Shown: positions 7,608 to 17,201, counted from the stretch's first letter. The stretch: DNA of 64,000 bases from Gammaproteobacteria bacterium (GCA_027006175.1 JALTKS010000118.1:1-64000); one strand, 5' to 3'. A program made the numbers and translations. The notes: generated by a model from the letters alone, not told the origin.

Positions 7608-10600
7608 GCTTGAGCCGACTTCAGACCGCGTCGTTTCCAGACAATAAAGACCGCGGGAATAACAACCAGCGTTAATAAGGTAGCTGTGACCATGCCACCA
7701 ACCATTGGCGCAGCAATGCGGCTCATGACTTCTGAGCCAGTACCACTACCAAACATGATCGGTAATAAACCAACAATAATCGCTGATACGGTCATCATGA
7801 TGGGTCGAACGCGTAATAACGCACCTTCAACAACAGACTCATTTAATTCTTCAAGTGTCATTGGACGATCTAAATCCATTGCCTCATTATGACGTTCATT
7901 ATAAGCGATATTGAGGTACACCAGCATCAATACCCCAATCTCAACCGCTACCCCGGAGAGCGCGATAAACCCGACCCCAACGGCTACTGACAGATTGTAG
8001 TCAAGGATATAAAGTATCCACGCACCACCCGCTAGCGCGACCGGTAAGGTTCCCATAATAATAATGACTTCAACAAAATTACGGAAGTTGAGGTATAACA
8101 ACAGCATAATAATCGCCAAGGTCAACGGTCCAACCACTGCCAGCTTATTCATCGCACGTTCGAGATATTCATATTGTCCTGACCAACCGAGAGAGTACCC
8201 AGCAGGTAAAACAACATTCTCTTCAACGGCCCGTTTTGCATCAGCAACATAAGAGGCAATATCTCTGTTTAGGATAGAGACATAAATCCAGCCGTTAAGA
8301 CGTGCATTCTCACTCTTAATCATCGCTGGGCCACTTTCAATATTAATATTTGCGACCTGTGATAAGGGTACGTGTGCACCCATCGGGGTAACCAGTGGTA
8401 GATTACGAATCTTCTCAAGTGAGTTACGCGTACCTTGCGGATAACGTACATTCACTGGGTAGCGTTCTAAACCTTCTACTGATTGTGTGACGTTCAAGCC
8501 ACCGACTGCGGTACTAATAACATCCTGGATATCCATGATATTAAGGCCTAACCGTGCACTGGCTACGCGATCGATATCAACCGTGACATAACGACCACCT
8601 GCCACACGCTCTGCATAAACAGATTGTGTTCCTTCAATAGGCTCTAAGGCTTTTTCTATCTGCTTACCAATATCCTGTATCACTTCCAGATCAGGACCCG
8701 CAACCTTAATACCAATGGGTGTTTTAATCCCTGTTGATAACATATCAATACGTATCTTAATCGGTGGATCCCAGGTATTCGCCATACTCGGCACTTTAAC
8801 CGCATCATTAAGTTCCTGCTTTAGTCCTTCAAGCGTCAACCCTTCACGCCATTCCTCACGAGGTTTTAATCGAACCGTTGTTTCAACCATGGTTAGCGGT
8901 GCAGGATCAGTCGCGGTATCGGCACGACCGACCTTACCAAAAACAGACTCCACTTCTGGAACAGTACGAATCAACTTATTCGTCTGTTGTACAATTTCAC
9001 CGGCTTTACCAATTGAAACAGCAGGGAATGCTGATGGCATATAAAGTAAATCACCTTCATCCAGGGTCGGCATAAATTCACCGCCTAACTGGGTCATTGG
9101 CCACATACCCACAACCATAACAATCAAGCCCACCATAACAACTTTTATAGGTGCACGCAGAACCATATTAATAATAGGTCTGTAAGTCGCGATTAGTAAC
9201 CGATTAACCGGATTCTTGTGTTCAGGCGTGATATGACCACGAATCAAATAGCCCATTAAGATAGGCACTAAAGTAATCGATAAACCTGCTGCTGCTGCCA
9301 TTGCATACGTCTTGGTATAAGCAAGCGGTGCGAACATACGACCTTCTTGTGCTTCAAGTGTAAATACTGGCAAAAAACTCAAGGTAATAATTAACAATGA
9401 GAAGAATAACGGCGGCCCTACTTCAGCAGAAGCTCGCATCATCACGTGCCAGCGATTCATGTCCGTCAGTTTTTCTTTCTCGATATGCTTATGCACATTC
9501 TCGATCAAAACAATGGCGGCATCGACCATCGCACCAATAGCGATTGCAATCCCCCCTAATGACATAATATTGGCATTAATACCTTGAGAATGCATAACAA
9601 TAAAGGCGGCTAAAATACCGACAGGCAAACTAATAATAACAACCAATGCCGAACGCAAATGGAACAAGAACAAGGCACAAACTAATGCCACCACAATAAA
9701 TTCTTCAATTAATTTATGGCTTAGATTTTCAACTGCGCGATTAATTAATGATGAGCGATCATAGGTAGTAACAATATCTACCCCTTCAGGCAAACCTTTC
9801 TTTAATTGCTTGAGTTTGTCCTTAACACCTTGAATAGTCGTCAACGCATTTTCACCAAATCGCATGATAATAACGCCACCAACAACTTCGCCTTCACCAT
9901 TAAGTTCAGCAATGCCACGACGCATCTGTGGTCCAATACGAATGTCAGCAACATCTTTAAGCAAGATAGGCGTACCTTGCGCATTCATTCCCAGTGGCAC
10001 GCCTTCTAAATCTTTAATACCACTAACGTAACCAGTAGCACGAACCATGTATTCCGCTTCAGCCATTTCAATCACCGAACCACCTACTTCCTGGTTAGCT
10101 CTTTTAATAGCTTTTTTAACTTTTGATAGCGGTATTTTGTAAGCGCGAAGCCGATTCGGATTCAATACCACCTGGTACTGTTTAACCATCCCGCCAATTG
10201 TTGCTACTTCAGAAACACCCGCAACCGTTTGTAACTCATACTTCAAAAACCAATCTTGCAAACTGCGTAACTGTGCCAGATCGTTCTTACCTGTTCGATC
10301 AACCAGGGCATATTCATAAATCCAGCCAACACCCGTTGCATCGGGCCCTAGTGCTGCTCGTGCCTGTCGTGGAAGTCTTGATTCAACCTGGCTTAAATAT
10401 TCCAACACACGCGATCGAGCCCAATAGGGATCCGTACCATCTTCAAAAATGATGTACACGTATGAATCACCAAAGAAAGAGTAACCACGCACATTCACCG
10501 CACCCGGTACTGACAACATTGCTGTTGTCATTGGGTAGGTCACTTGATCTTCAACAACTTGCGGCGCCTGTCCAGGGTAGGTTGTTTTAATAATAACCTG

Positions 10601-10735
10601 TACATCTGATAAATCAGGAATCGCATCAAGTGGGGTTTTTTGTACTGAAAGAACACCCCAACCAATAAGCATTGCCGTCAATAAAATAACCAAAAAGCGG
10701 TTTTCGATCGACCAATTAATTATTTTTTCAATCAT
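7604..10735 (-). CDS. cusA: CusA/SilA-type heavy-metal RND efflux pump
   Basis: A 1043-aa inner-membrane proton-driven RND transporter of the heavy-metal-exporting subfamily, full length. The start MIEKIINWSIENRFLVILL is typical. Two sets of transmembrane helices flank large periplasmic loops. Family signatures include ALVCALFLFHLRSALVVII and the charged helix motif GGIAIAIGAMVDAAIVLIEN. Methionines in the porter domain (WPMTQLGGEFMPTLDEGDLLYMPS; IRIDMLSTGIKTPIG) fit the Met-relay of monovalent-metal pumps and favour Cu/Ag over Zn/Co/Cd. It lies 12 bp after the adaptor gene. Confidence 0.97.
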   Translation of the reverse strand: MIEKIINWSIENRFLVILLTAMLIGWGVLSVQKTPLDAIPDLSDVQVIIKTTYPGQAPQVVEDQVTYPMTTAMLSVPGAVNVRGYSFFGDSYVYIIFEDGTDPYWARSRVLEYLSQVESRLPRQARAALGPDATGVGWIYEYALVDRTGKNDLAQLRSLQDWFLKYELQTVAGVSEVATIGGMVKQYQVVLNPNRLRAYKIPLSKVKKAIKRANQEVGGSVIEMAEAEYMVRATGYVSGIKDLEGVPLGMNAQGTPILLKDVADIRIGPQMRRGIAELNGEGEVVGGVIIMRFGENALTTIQGVKDKLKQLKKGLPEGVDIVTTYDRSSLINRAVENLSHKLIEEFIVVALVCALFLFHLRSALVVIISLPVGILAAFIVMHSQGINANIMSLGGIAIAIGAMVDAAIVLIENVHKHIEKEKLTDMNRWHVMMRASAEVGPPLFFSLLIITLSFLPVFTLEAQEGRMFAPLAYTKTYAMAAAAGLSITLVPILMGYLIRGHITPEHKNPVNRLLIATYRPIINMVLRAPIKVVMVGLIVMVVGMWPMTQLGGEFMPTLDEGDLLYMPSAFPAVSIGKAGEIVQQTNKLIRTVPEVESVFGKVGRADTATDPAPLTMVETTVRLKPREEWREGLTLEGLKQELNDAVKVPSMANTWDPPIKIRIDMLSTGIKTPIGIKVAGPDLEVIQDIGKQIEKALEPIEGTQSVYAERVAGGRYVTVDIDRVASARLGLNIMDIQDVISTAVGGLNVTQSVEGLERYPVNVRYPQGTRNSLEKIRNLPLVTPMGAHVPLSQVANINIESGPAMIKSENARLNGWIYVSILNRDIASYVADAKRAVEENVVLPAGYSLGWSGQYEYLERAMNKLAVVGPLTLAIIMLLLYLNFRNFVEVIIIMGTLPVALAGGAWILYILDYNLSVAVGVGFIALSGVAVEIGVLMLVYLNIAYNERHNEAMDLDRPMTLEELNESVVEGALLRVRPIMMTVSAIIVGLLPIMFGSGTGSEVMSRIAAPMVGGMVTATLLTLVVIPAVFIVWKRRGLKSAQA

Positions 10736-10747
10736 TGCCCGACTCCC

Positions 10748-12370
10748 TTATTTAGTTTCCATCGACATATCTTTCGACATTGTCGGGCGGATAGATTCGA
10801 TCATGTAGACATCATCTTTTTCCATCAAATCAAATTCGACTTCCATTCCTGGCTTCAAATCTTTCGTAGAAACCCCTTCAGCCAATTTGAAATCCATGGT
10901 CATTGCTGGCCAACCCAATTCTGAAATAGGCTCATGCGATAAATTTATTTTTCCTTCATCTGTCATGGTGTCGCCAACAACACCTTTACCAGTAATCTTC
11001 TTCGACATATCCATTGATGAACCATCATCCATTTTCATATCACCGGCTGGCTTAGTCTCGGTCATTCGAGTAAAGCTTGCACTTATGCTTGCTTCTGAAT
11101 CGAGTAAGAATTGTGAAGAAGTAACAACATCCTCGTTGCCTTTAAGGCCTTCAACTATTTCAATACGATCGCCAGACTCTATACCGCTTACAACAGCACG
11201 AGGAATAAATTTACCATCACCTAAACTGATAATTACTCGCTCACTATCACCGGTTCTAATAAGTGCTTCCAGAGGGATGCTCACCACATCTTTGGTTGCA
11301 CCACCGTAGATCACAACGTTCGCGAACATATTTGGCTTAAGTGCTTCATCGGGATTATCAAATCTCAACCGTGCACGTAACGTACGAGTCATGGGATCCA
11401 GACTTGGGTAAACATACTCAACCTTTCCTTCCCATTTACGACCGGGAATATAAGACAAGGTTATTTCGGCAGGTTTACCTACTTTAACCCAATCAGACTG
11501 ACGTTCAAACACTTCAACCAGAATCCAGATACTGGATAAATCAGCCAGGGTCATCACTTCCATCTTGGGTTTAACGAACATGCCTTCTCGTGCTTTTAGC
11601 TTAGAAACGATACCGTTTTGTGAAGCACGTATCTCAATCAATTGCTCAGCCTTACGTGTTTTCCTTATTTTGTTGATTTGTGACTTATCTACACCCAGTG
11701 CTCGTAATCGCTCGTAAGATGCACTAATAAGCCGCTTATTCTTACTGCGTAATGCCTGAATATATTCATCCTGGGCATTCACTAATGTCGGTGAATAAAG
11801 TTCAAAAAGTAAATCACCTTTTTTAACTCGCTCACCTTCTGATTTAACAGTCAGGTTTTCAATCCAGCCTTCTGTACGCAAATGTACATGACTAATTAAA
11901 TTTTCATCAAAATCAACATAGCCAACTGAATCAACGCGTTTCCATAGCTTACCAAGCGTCGCCTTTTCAGTTCTCACACCCAGATTCTGGACAATAGCGG
12001 GAGAAATCGTGACCGCACCATCATCACCGCCTCCGTCCTCTTCATAGAAAGGAACAAGATCCATTCCCATTGGAGATTTACCAGGGCCATCTTGACGGAA
12101 GTTTGGATCCATAGGCGCAACCCAATATAGAATTTTCTTTTCTTTCTTCTCTGCCTTTTCTTCCTTGTAGAAAGGAACCAGATCCATGCCCATTGGTGAT
12201 TTACCCGGACCATCTTGACGGAAGTTTGGATCCATAGGCGCAACCCAATATAAAATTTCTTTTTCTTTCTTTGCGCTGTCCATCGAATCACTACTATCAC
12301 AAGCTGTTAAAGATAAAGCCAAGGCAACAACACCCGTAAGTAAACCAATTTTTTTCATTGAGCTATTCAT
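10748..12370 (-). CDS. cusB: CusB-type membrane fusion protein with duplicated metal domain and fused CusF domain
   Basis: A 540-aa periplasmic adaptor lipoprotein (lipobox LTAC, Cys24). Two identical 30-residue heavy-metal-binding domains (39-68 and 80-109; core YWVAPMDPNF...SPMGMDLVPFY) are separated by a Lys/Glu linker. A standard HlyD-like adaptor core follows (barrel-sandwich, alpha hairpin, about 150-420). The C-terminal 80 residues form a CusF-like domain: LSHEPI then GWPAMTMDF holds the His, Trp and two Met used by CusF to bind Cu(I)/Ag(I). In E. coli CusF is a separate chaperone; here it is fused. The start follows GGAGAA. The gene begins 2 bp after the outer-membrane component. Confidence 0.96.
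   Translation of the reverse strand: MNSSMKKIGLLTGVVALALSLTACDSSDSMDSAKKEKEILYWVAPMDPNFRQDGPGKSPMGMDLVPFYKEEKAEKKEKKILYWVAPMDPNFRQDGPGKSPMGMDLVPFYEEDGGGDDGAVTISPAIVQNLGVRTEKATLGKLWKRVDSVGYVDFDENLISHVHLRTEGWIENLTVKSEGERVKKGDLLFELYSPTLVNAQDEYIQALRSKNKRLISASYERLRALGVDKSQINKIRKTRKAEQLIEIRASQNGIVSKLKAREGMFVKPKMEVMTLADLSSIWILVEVFERQSDWVKVGKPAEITLSYIPGRKWEGKVEYVYPSLDPMTRTLRARLRFDNPDEALKPNMFANVVIYGGATKDVVSIPLEALIRTGDSERVIISLGDGKFIPRAVVSGIESGDRIEIVEGLKGNEDVVTSSQFLLDSEASISASFTRMTETKPAGDMKMDDGSSMDMSKKITGKGVVGDTMTDEGKINLSHEPISELGWPAMTMDFKLAEGVSTKDLKPGMEVEFDLMEKDDVYMIESIRPTMSKDMSMETK
12044..12256 (-). repeat. Tandem duplication encoding two identical 30-aa metal domains
   Basis: Two 90-bp units at 12167-12256 and 12044-12133, 123 bp apart, encode the same 30 residues. 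Part of the DNA is identical and the rest differs at synonymous positions, indicating a fairly recent tandem duplication kept intact at protein level. Confidence 0.9.
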
Positions 12371-12372
12371 TT

Positions 12373-13665
12373 TTATTCTCCTGCAAGGTAAAGCAGGCGC
12401 GCATGCGCCTTGGCATAATCCGTATGAATTCGTAATGCCTTCAGGTTTGTATTCAGTTCAGTAATTTTGGCACGCATCAATGTGGCAAAATCAGTGGTGT
12501 CATTCTGGTATGCCAGTAAAGACGCTTCACTGTTTGCCACTGCTTGACCAATCAAGGTCTTTTCATAACGCGCGAGACGCTGTGATAATCTTGTCCAAGC
12601 TGCATGGTCGCGTTCCAGCTTGCTTTGCATTGCCGCATATTTATCATCAAGTTGAAGTTGAGCAGCACTCGCTAATTTTTGCGCTGCAGCAAGACGGCGA
12701 TCCTGACGCTTATCTGTAAAGAGAGGTAAGTCCAATCCTATAGATGCAGCGAGAAAATCGGCGCGGTCACTACCATCAGGATTTTGACCATCACGAATAC
12801 CGTAATTAAGACCCAGCGTCCAGGCAGGTTTATAGGCTTCACGTGCGATAGCAACACTTTTACGATTCATATCAATTTTTGCACTCAATACGCGTAAAGC
12901 CGGATGCGTGGCGATTCTTGACTGAATTTCTGCTCGTGAAGGTAATGCTGGTAATTCAGGTAATTCAGCGGGTAAGTCACGTAAAGAATCAGCGCCTAAC
13001 CATTGTGATAAATTTGCACGCGCAGCTTCTTGCTGTTGTTTAATATGCGTCAAGCGATCTTCTAGTAAGCCAAACTCTAACTCGGCGCGAATAACATCCT
13101 GCTGATTTTGTTTACCTGCTGCATATTGCGACTCAGTGATATCAACTAACTGTCTGAATAACGACATGTCTTTATTGAGTGTTCGTTCCGCTTGCACCCA
13201 ATACCAGGTTTCAAACCAGTATTTACGCACATTACTACGTAATTTAAGTTCTGCATCATCGTTCTTCGCTCTCATTGAACTGGCTTTTAAAGAAGTCCGT
13301 TTAGACTTTAATTCAAGCGTATCGCCTCGAGGTATTGCTTGCTGTAAACCAAAACGAAGCTGTGTAATGGGTTCCTGGGTTCGACTAAATGTGTCGGTCG
13401 GAAAATTAAACATGGTGAACTGCATTTTAGGGTCAGGTAGCTGCCCATCGGCAATAGCGGCTTCATCTAAGGCTTCGGCATTTGCATCCAGCAAATTCAA
13501 CATAGGATCGGCTTTCAGTGCGATGGCTTCCGCTTCAAGCAATGACAATTCTGCACCTGATTGTTCAGCCATCAGATTTGTTGCAAATATGCCTGTTGCA
13601 ACAAATAAAATTAAACTAAATTTTTTGTTTTGCAGCTCTCGCCACAATATATTGAAAGTATTCAT
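12373..13665 (-). CDS. cusC: CusC/TolC-type outer-membrane efflux protein
   Basis: A 430-aa outer-membrane factor with a signal peptide (about 14-33, FSLILFVATGIFATNLMA) and two outer-membrane-efflux-protein repeats. These are visible as long Ala/Gln/Glu/Leu-rich helices (LEAEAIALKADP...; AIAREAYKPAWTLGLNYGIRDG; LAYQNDTTDFATLMRAKI). It lacks the usual acylated Cys, so it may not be lipidated. It is the first gene of the efflux operon. The start follows TGGAG. With the adaptor and RND pump it forms the tripartite export complex spanning both membranes. Confidence 0.93.
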   Translation of the reverse strand: MNTFNILWRELQNKKFSLILFVATGIFATNLMAEQSGAELSLLEAEAIALKADPMLNLLDANAEALDEAAIADGQLPDPKMQFTMFNFPTDTFSRTQEPITQLRFGLQQAIPRGDTLELKSKRTSLKASSMRAKNDDAELKLRSNVRKYWFETWYWVQAERTLNKDMSLFRQLVDITESQYAAGKQNQQDVIRAELEFGLLEDRLTHIKQQQEAARANLSQWLGADSLRDLPAELPELPALPSRAEIQSRIATHPALRVLSAKIDMNRKSVAIAREAYKPAWTLGLNYGIRDGQNPDGSDRADFLAASIGLDLPLFTDKRQDRRLAAAQKLASAAQLQLDDKYAAMQSKLERDHAAWTRLSQRLARYEKTLIGQAVANSEASLLAYQNDTTDFATLMRAKITELNTNLKALRIHTDYAKAHARLLYLAGE

Positions 13666-13743
13666 TGTAAAACTCCATTACGTCATTCTCACCGTACTAA
13701 ATAATACGGTATTGATGCAGCGATACTTAACAGTATCAGCAAC

Positions 13744-14109
13744 TTAGGCGTGGAGTTTTCTCGGAGGGCGAAATTCAGTAAAGAGATTAACCCCCGCAAT
13801 GGTCTCTATCACATTATGAGTATACGAAACATAAGGCGGGGTGCTGGATATCGGGTTTAATGCCGATAAGCCCAAACTAAAGTGAATACAGCTAGAACAG
13901 GTTGTACCGCACTGCTCACAACACTCGCACTTCTCTTTCTGAAGAGCACTTGTATCATCGCTTGATTGTTTAGTCTGTAACATATGCTGATCCGCATTTT
14001 CACACTTCATCTGCCCCTGCTCAGCCATCGCCATATCAGCCATGACATAGGGCAACGGCGCCACTAACAGCGACAAAATCAACCAGAATTGTGAAAATAG
14101 TTTCAACAT
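13744..14109 (-). CDS. Small exported Cys-rich protein ending FRPPRK
   Basis: A 121-aa protein with an N-terminal hydrophobic segment (FWLILSLLVAPLPYVMADMA), then a Cys cluster KCECCEQCGTTCSSC and a C-terminus NLFTEFRPPRKLHA. The same FRPPRK ending occurs in the protein at 6649-7002. The ATG at 14109 is chosen; an upstream TTG (14136) is in frame but neither has a convincing ribosome site. It lies just upstream of the efflux operon. Periplasmic copper binding is plausible from the cysteines; the family is not named here. Confidence 0.62.
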   Translation of the reverse strand: MLKLFSQFWLILSLLVAPLPYVMADMAMAEQGQMKCENADQHMLQTKQSSDDTSALQKEKCECCEQCGTTCSSCIHFSLGLSALNPISSTPPYVSYTHNVIETIAGVNLFTEFRPPRKLHA

Positions 14110-14347
14110 CAGCGTAATAATAACACTTATTATCAATTTATAGGTCTGACTATAACTAATCTAATAAGTTCATTGCAAGAATAGATCATATATTTAAGGT
14201 GTAAAATCATCTACTCAGTAAATTTTGAGCATCGTCTGGTACCATTAATAACAACATTGCTTAAAGTTCAATCAGGCAACACAGCAATCATTTTAGTCGA
14301 ATATGCTATCATTGCGCCGAAATTCACACACAAAACGCGAGAAAACC

Positions 14348-14899
14348 ATGAGTACAGCTAATTCTAACGACCGAAATGCCTCCCGGGCCGTCATGGCACA
14401 AATGATTTTCTGGAGTCGCTGGTTACAAGCCCCCCTTTATCTGGGGCTTATTATCGCACAGGGCGTTTATGTATTCCTGTTCATGAAGGAATTAGCCCAC
14501 CTTGTCGCAGAGGCCAATACCTTTACCGAAAACCAGATCATGCTTATCGTTTTGGGCCTGATTGATGTCGTGATGATCGCGAACCTGCTCATCATGGTTA
14601 TTATCGGCGGTTATGAAACATTTGTTTCTCGACTCAATTTAAAAGAACATCCTGATCAACCTCAGTGGCTATCACATGTGAATGCGACCACCATGAAGAT
14701 TAAACTCTCGATGGCACTGATTGGTATTTCATCTATTCATTTACTCAAAACATTTATCAATGCTGAACAAATGAACAGCGTTACGATTTATTGGCAAGTG
14801 GCTATTCACCTTACTTTTATCGTTTCGGCAATTGCCATGGCGATTACTGATTACATTATGAATAAAAGCATCGCCATCGCACATGGCGAAGAACACTAA
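14348..14899 (+). CDS. YqhA-like (TIGR00645) inner-membrane protein
   Basis: A 183-aa integral membrane protein with about four transmembrane helices (around residues 27-50, 70-92, 121-140, 148-170). Recognisable family features are FWSRWLQAPLYLGL near the start and GGYETFVSRL..KEHP.WL in the middle loop, as in E. coli YqhA (164 aa). An upstream in-frame ATG at 14303 exists, but the one at 14348 has a GAGAA site and begins at the family's usual point. Function in the family is undetermined. The phosphatase gene follows 10 bp later, probably in the same operon. Confidence 0.85.
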   Translation: MSTANSNDRNASRAVMAQMIFWSRWLQAPLYLGLIIAQGVYVFLFMKELAHLVAEANTFTENQIMLIVLGLIDVVMIANLLIMVIIGGYETFVSRLNLKEHPDQPQWLSHVNATTMKIKLSMALIGISSIHLLKTFINAEQMNSVTIYWQVAIHLTFIVSAIAMAITDYIMNKSIAIAHGEEH

Positions 14900-14909
14900 G
14901 TAAGTCATC

Positions 14910-15503
14910 ATGGGTGAAACAATTATTGATTTCATCCGCCACGGCGAGCCTGTCGGTGGTAGAGCCTTTCGTGGTCATCGTATTGATGATCCATTGAGTG
15001 ACAAAGGCTGGCAGCAAATGCGCGTGGCAGTTGGCGAACACTGTCCCTGGTCACATATCATCAGCTCACCCTTACAGCGTTGCAAAGCCTTTGCTGATGA
15101 GCTTGCTAATAAAAACAATCTAACGATCTCGATTGACGACCGCTTCAAAGAAGTTGGCTTTGGTGACTGGGAAGGTAAAACACCCGATCAGCTACAGCAA
15201 CAACGACTGGATGAATATAATGCTTTTTATGCTGATCCGATCAATCATCGTCCACCGGGCGCTGAAAACCTCAACAACTTTATTTCACGTGTTGTTTCTG
15301 CATACCAGGACGTTACTGATCGTTACTTAGGTCAACACACGCTGGTGGTTGCTCATGCCGGTGTCATCCGCGCAGTGATTACACATGTTCTGCATACAGA
15401 ACCTCTTGGCTTATACAAAATTAAAGTCAATAATGCAGGCATCACACGAATACGCATTTCACCTCGTGGTGCTATGTTGGAATACTTAAACCACACACTA
15501 TGA
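14910..15503 (+). CDS. Histidine phosphatase superfamily protein
   Basis: A 197-aa phosphatase of the phosphoglycerate mutase-like fold. The catalytic RHGE is at about 10-13. The partner Arg is in SSPLQRC, the acid/base Glu in FKEVGFGDWEGK, and the second catalytic His in VVAHAGVIR (about 147-155). The overall pattern resembles alpha-ribazole phosphatase (CobC) and GpmB-type enzymes, but no cobalamin genes are nearby and the substrate cannot be assigned. Its stop overlaps the next start by 4 bp, so it is coupled to the methyltransferase gene. Confidence 0.88.
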   Translation: MGETIIDFIRHGEPVGGRAFRGHRIDDPLSDKGWQQMRVAVGEHCPWSHIISSPLQRCKAFADELANKNNLTISIDDRFKEVGFGDWEGKTPDQLQQQRLDEYNAFYADPINHRPPGAENLNNFISRVVSAYQDVTDRYLGQHTLVVAHAGVIRAVITHVLHTEPLGLYKIKVNNAGITRIRISPRGAMLEYLNHTL

Positions 15504-16093
15504 AAAATGATAACAGCTACATTAATGACTTACGTAAAGACATCCAGTTTGATGTAATACTGCGTGACACCCCCCTGCACTTTCATACCACATGGGGATT
15601 ATTTTCACCTCGTGAGATTGATGAAGGCACCTTACTGTTATTAAAATACATTGATATTCCAGACGATGCTGATTGCTTTGATATGGGCTGTGGTTATGGT
15701 CCCATCGGTATTACCCTCGCTAAACTTGCGCCTAAGGGACAAACACTCTTAGCAGACAAAGACTTTGTCGGGGTTAATTATTCCAATAAAAATATTGCTG
15801 CCAATAAAATCAATAATGCTGAAGCGATACTTAGCAATGCCTTTGATCAAGTGGGTGGCAGGAAGTTTGACTGCATTGTTTCAAACATACCTGCAAAAGT
15901 GGGCAAAGAGTTATTACAAATTATTCTTCATGATGCTAAAGCACATCTCAAACCCGACGGCCAACTCTATGTTGTAACGGTTAATGGCTTACGTAAATTT
16001 ATGAAACGTCATTTTGAAGAAATTCTGGGCGATTACAAAAAACTCAAACAAGGTGCACATTACACCATAGCTCGTGCACGCATGAAGGGCTGA
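15500..16093 (+). CDS. Class I SAM-dependent methyltransferase (RsmC-like)
   Basis: A 197-aa cytoplasmic methyltransferase. Motif I is FDMGCGYGPIGI (about 58-69) with the acidic residue of motif II in LLADKD. Motif IV reads VSNIPA in place of the NPP(F/Y) of RsmC-type N2-guanine methyltransferases, so the substrate class is uncertain. It overlaps the upstream phosphatase gene by 4 bp. An rRNA or small-molecule substrate is possible. Confidence 0.82.
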   Translation: MKNDNSYINDLRKDIQFDVILRDTPLHFHTTWGLFSPREIDEGTLLLLKYIDIPDDADCFDMGCGYGPIGITLAKLAPKGQTLLADKDFVGVNYSNKNIAANKINNAEAILSNAFDQVGGRKFDCIVSNIPAKVGKELLQIILHDAKAHLKPDGQLYVVTVNGLRKFMKRHFEEILGDYKKLKQGAHYTIARARMKG

Positions 16094-16110
16094 TCTGTTT
16101 ATCAGCCCTT
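16085..16110. terminator. Hairpin overlapping the methyltransferase stop codon
   Basis: Perfect 10-bp inverted repeat AAGGGCTGAT ... ATCAGCCCTT with a 6-nt loop, including the TGA stop. No U-tract follows on either strand, so it may be a Rho-assisted or weak bidirectional terminator between convergent genes. Confidence 0.45.
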
Positions 16111-16119
16111 CATCCGCCA

Positions 16120-16419
16120 CTATTTAATTGACTCTTTAATATAGCTACGAGCTGTTTTTACTTTCTCAATACAACCATTATAACTACCAAATCCTGACTG
16201 CACCTTTGCTGCGCCCAGTAAACTGGCCGCTTTGGTATATTCCCAACTTCCACCAAACCCTTTGGCACTGGAAAAATTGAGCTCTTTATAACCAATATCA
16301 AGTTCTTTATCACATTGCTTGGCCAATGCAATATCTTCTGCCGGTTTGGTCGGCGAACTACTACACCCTGCTAATGCTACCGAAACAGTTGCAGCTATAA
16401 TCAATAAACGCGTATCCAT
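16120..16419 (-). CDS. Small lipoprotein of unknown function
   Basis: A 99-aa lipoprotein: signal peptide with lipobox LAGC, then SSSPTKP. The mature part has two Cys (KQCDKEL and NGCIEKV) that could form a disulfide, and an Ala/Lys-rich helix (GSWEYTKAASLLGAAKVQ) similar to TPR-like or DUF4398-type small lipoproteins. The start at 16419 is preferred because AGAGGA precedes it. The gene is convergent with the methyltransferase gene. Confidence 0.72.
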   Translation of the reverse strand: MDTRLLIIAATVSVALAGCSSSPTKPAEDIALAKQCDKELDIGYKELNFSSAKGFGGSWEYTKAASLLGAAKVQSGFGSYNGCIEKVKTARSYIKESIK

Positions 16420-16616
16420 AGCTTTTCCTCTTATCATTATTTATAACGGTGCTAACAATACTCGTTACGCAAAAATAAAAAGGTGGTCTGTGTCACAGGA
16501 AATATGTCGATGCAGTCTCAATTAATAATATTGGTCTTGTGCAAAAAAGATTGTTTATTTTCATCTTTCTCCATTGTAATCTGTTCTGGCTAATTTAATT
16601 TTCTTTAGGAAAAACG

Positions 16617-17201
16617 ATGTCTCGTACAGAATCAACCATGCTTGCATTAGGCACTGCCGCACCCGACTTCTCGCTTCCAGAACCCGCCACAGGAAAAACC
16701 ATTAGCTTATCTGATGTTGCCGGCAACAAAGCACTATTGGTCACGTTTATGTGTAACCACTGCCCCTATGTTCTGCACCTGCATCAGCAATTAAATGACC
16801 TCATTGCTGAATATCAGCCCAAAGGGTTAAATGCTGTTGCCATCAATGCTAACGACGTTGAAAATTATCCTGCTGACAGCCCGGATAAAATGGTCACTCT
16901 TAGTAAGGAAATGAACTACTGTTTCCCTTATTTATTTGATGAAGACCAATCGGTCGCAAAAGCCTATAAAGCGGCCTGCACCCCCGATTTCTTTTTGTTT
17001 GATAGTGATCTTAAGCTTGCCTATCGTGGGCAATTCGATTCCTCTCGACCAGGCAATAATACTGCTATTACAGGCTCAGACATGCGCGCAGCATTTAATG
17101 CCGTGTTATCGGGAAACACCATCATGGAAAGCTCTCAGCACCCAAGCATGGGGTGCAATATAAAATGGAAAGCAGATAATGCACCCGATTATTTTGCCTG
17201 A
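16617..17201 (+). CDS. AhpC/TSA-type thioredoxin-fold protein
   Basis: A 194-aa thioredoxin-fold protein with redoxin signature APDFSLPEP..GK and active-site motif MCNHCPYV (Cys46, Cys49). The segment VAINANDVENYPADSP and the late TPDFFLFD are characteristic of the widespread cytoplasmic thioredoxin-family proteins of about 190 aa related to YkvV/ResA. No signal peptide is present. The start follows AGGAAA. It probably acts as a thiol-disulfide oxidoreductase or peroxidase; substrate unknown. It stands alone, with about 200 bp of upstream sequence containing the small palindrome CTGTGTCACAG near 16488. Confidence 0.85.
   Translation: MSRTESTMLALGTAAPDFSLPEPATGKTISLSDVAGNKALLVTFMCNHCPYVLHLHQQLNDLIAEYQPKGLNAVAINANDVENYPADSPDKMVTLSKEMNYCFPYLFDEDQSVAKAYKAACTPDFFLFDSDLKLAYRGQFDSSRPGNNTAITGSDMRAAFNAVLSGNTIMESSQHPSMGCNIKWKADNAPDYFA

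Noticed and set aside
13136-13747. 203-codon plus-strand frame
   Set aside because: Antisense to the outer-membrane efflux protein gene, with no recognisable domain.
1-14109. Metal-resistance block as an integrative element or transposon
   Set aside because: No integrase, transposase, direct-repeat boundary or tRNA target was found in the window; horizontal origin remains possible but unsupported here.
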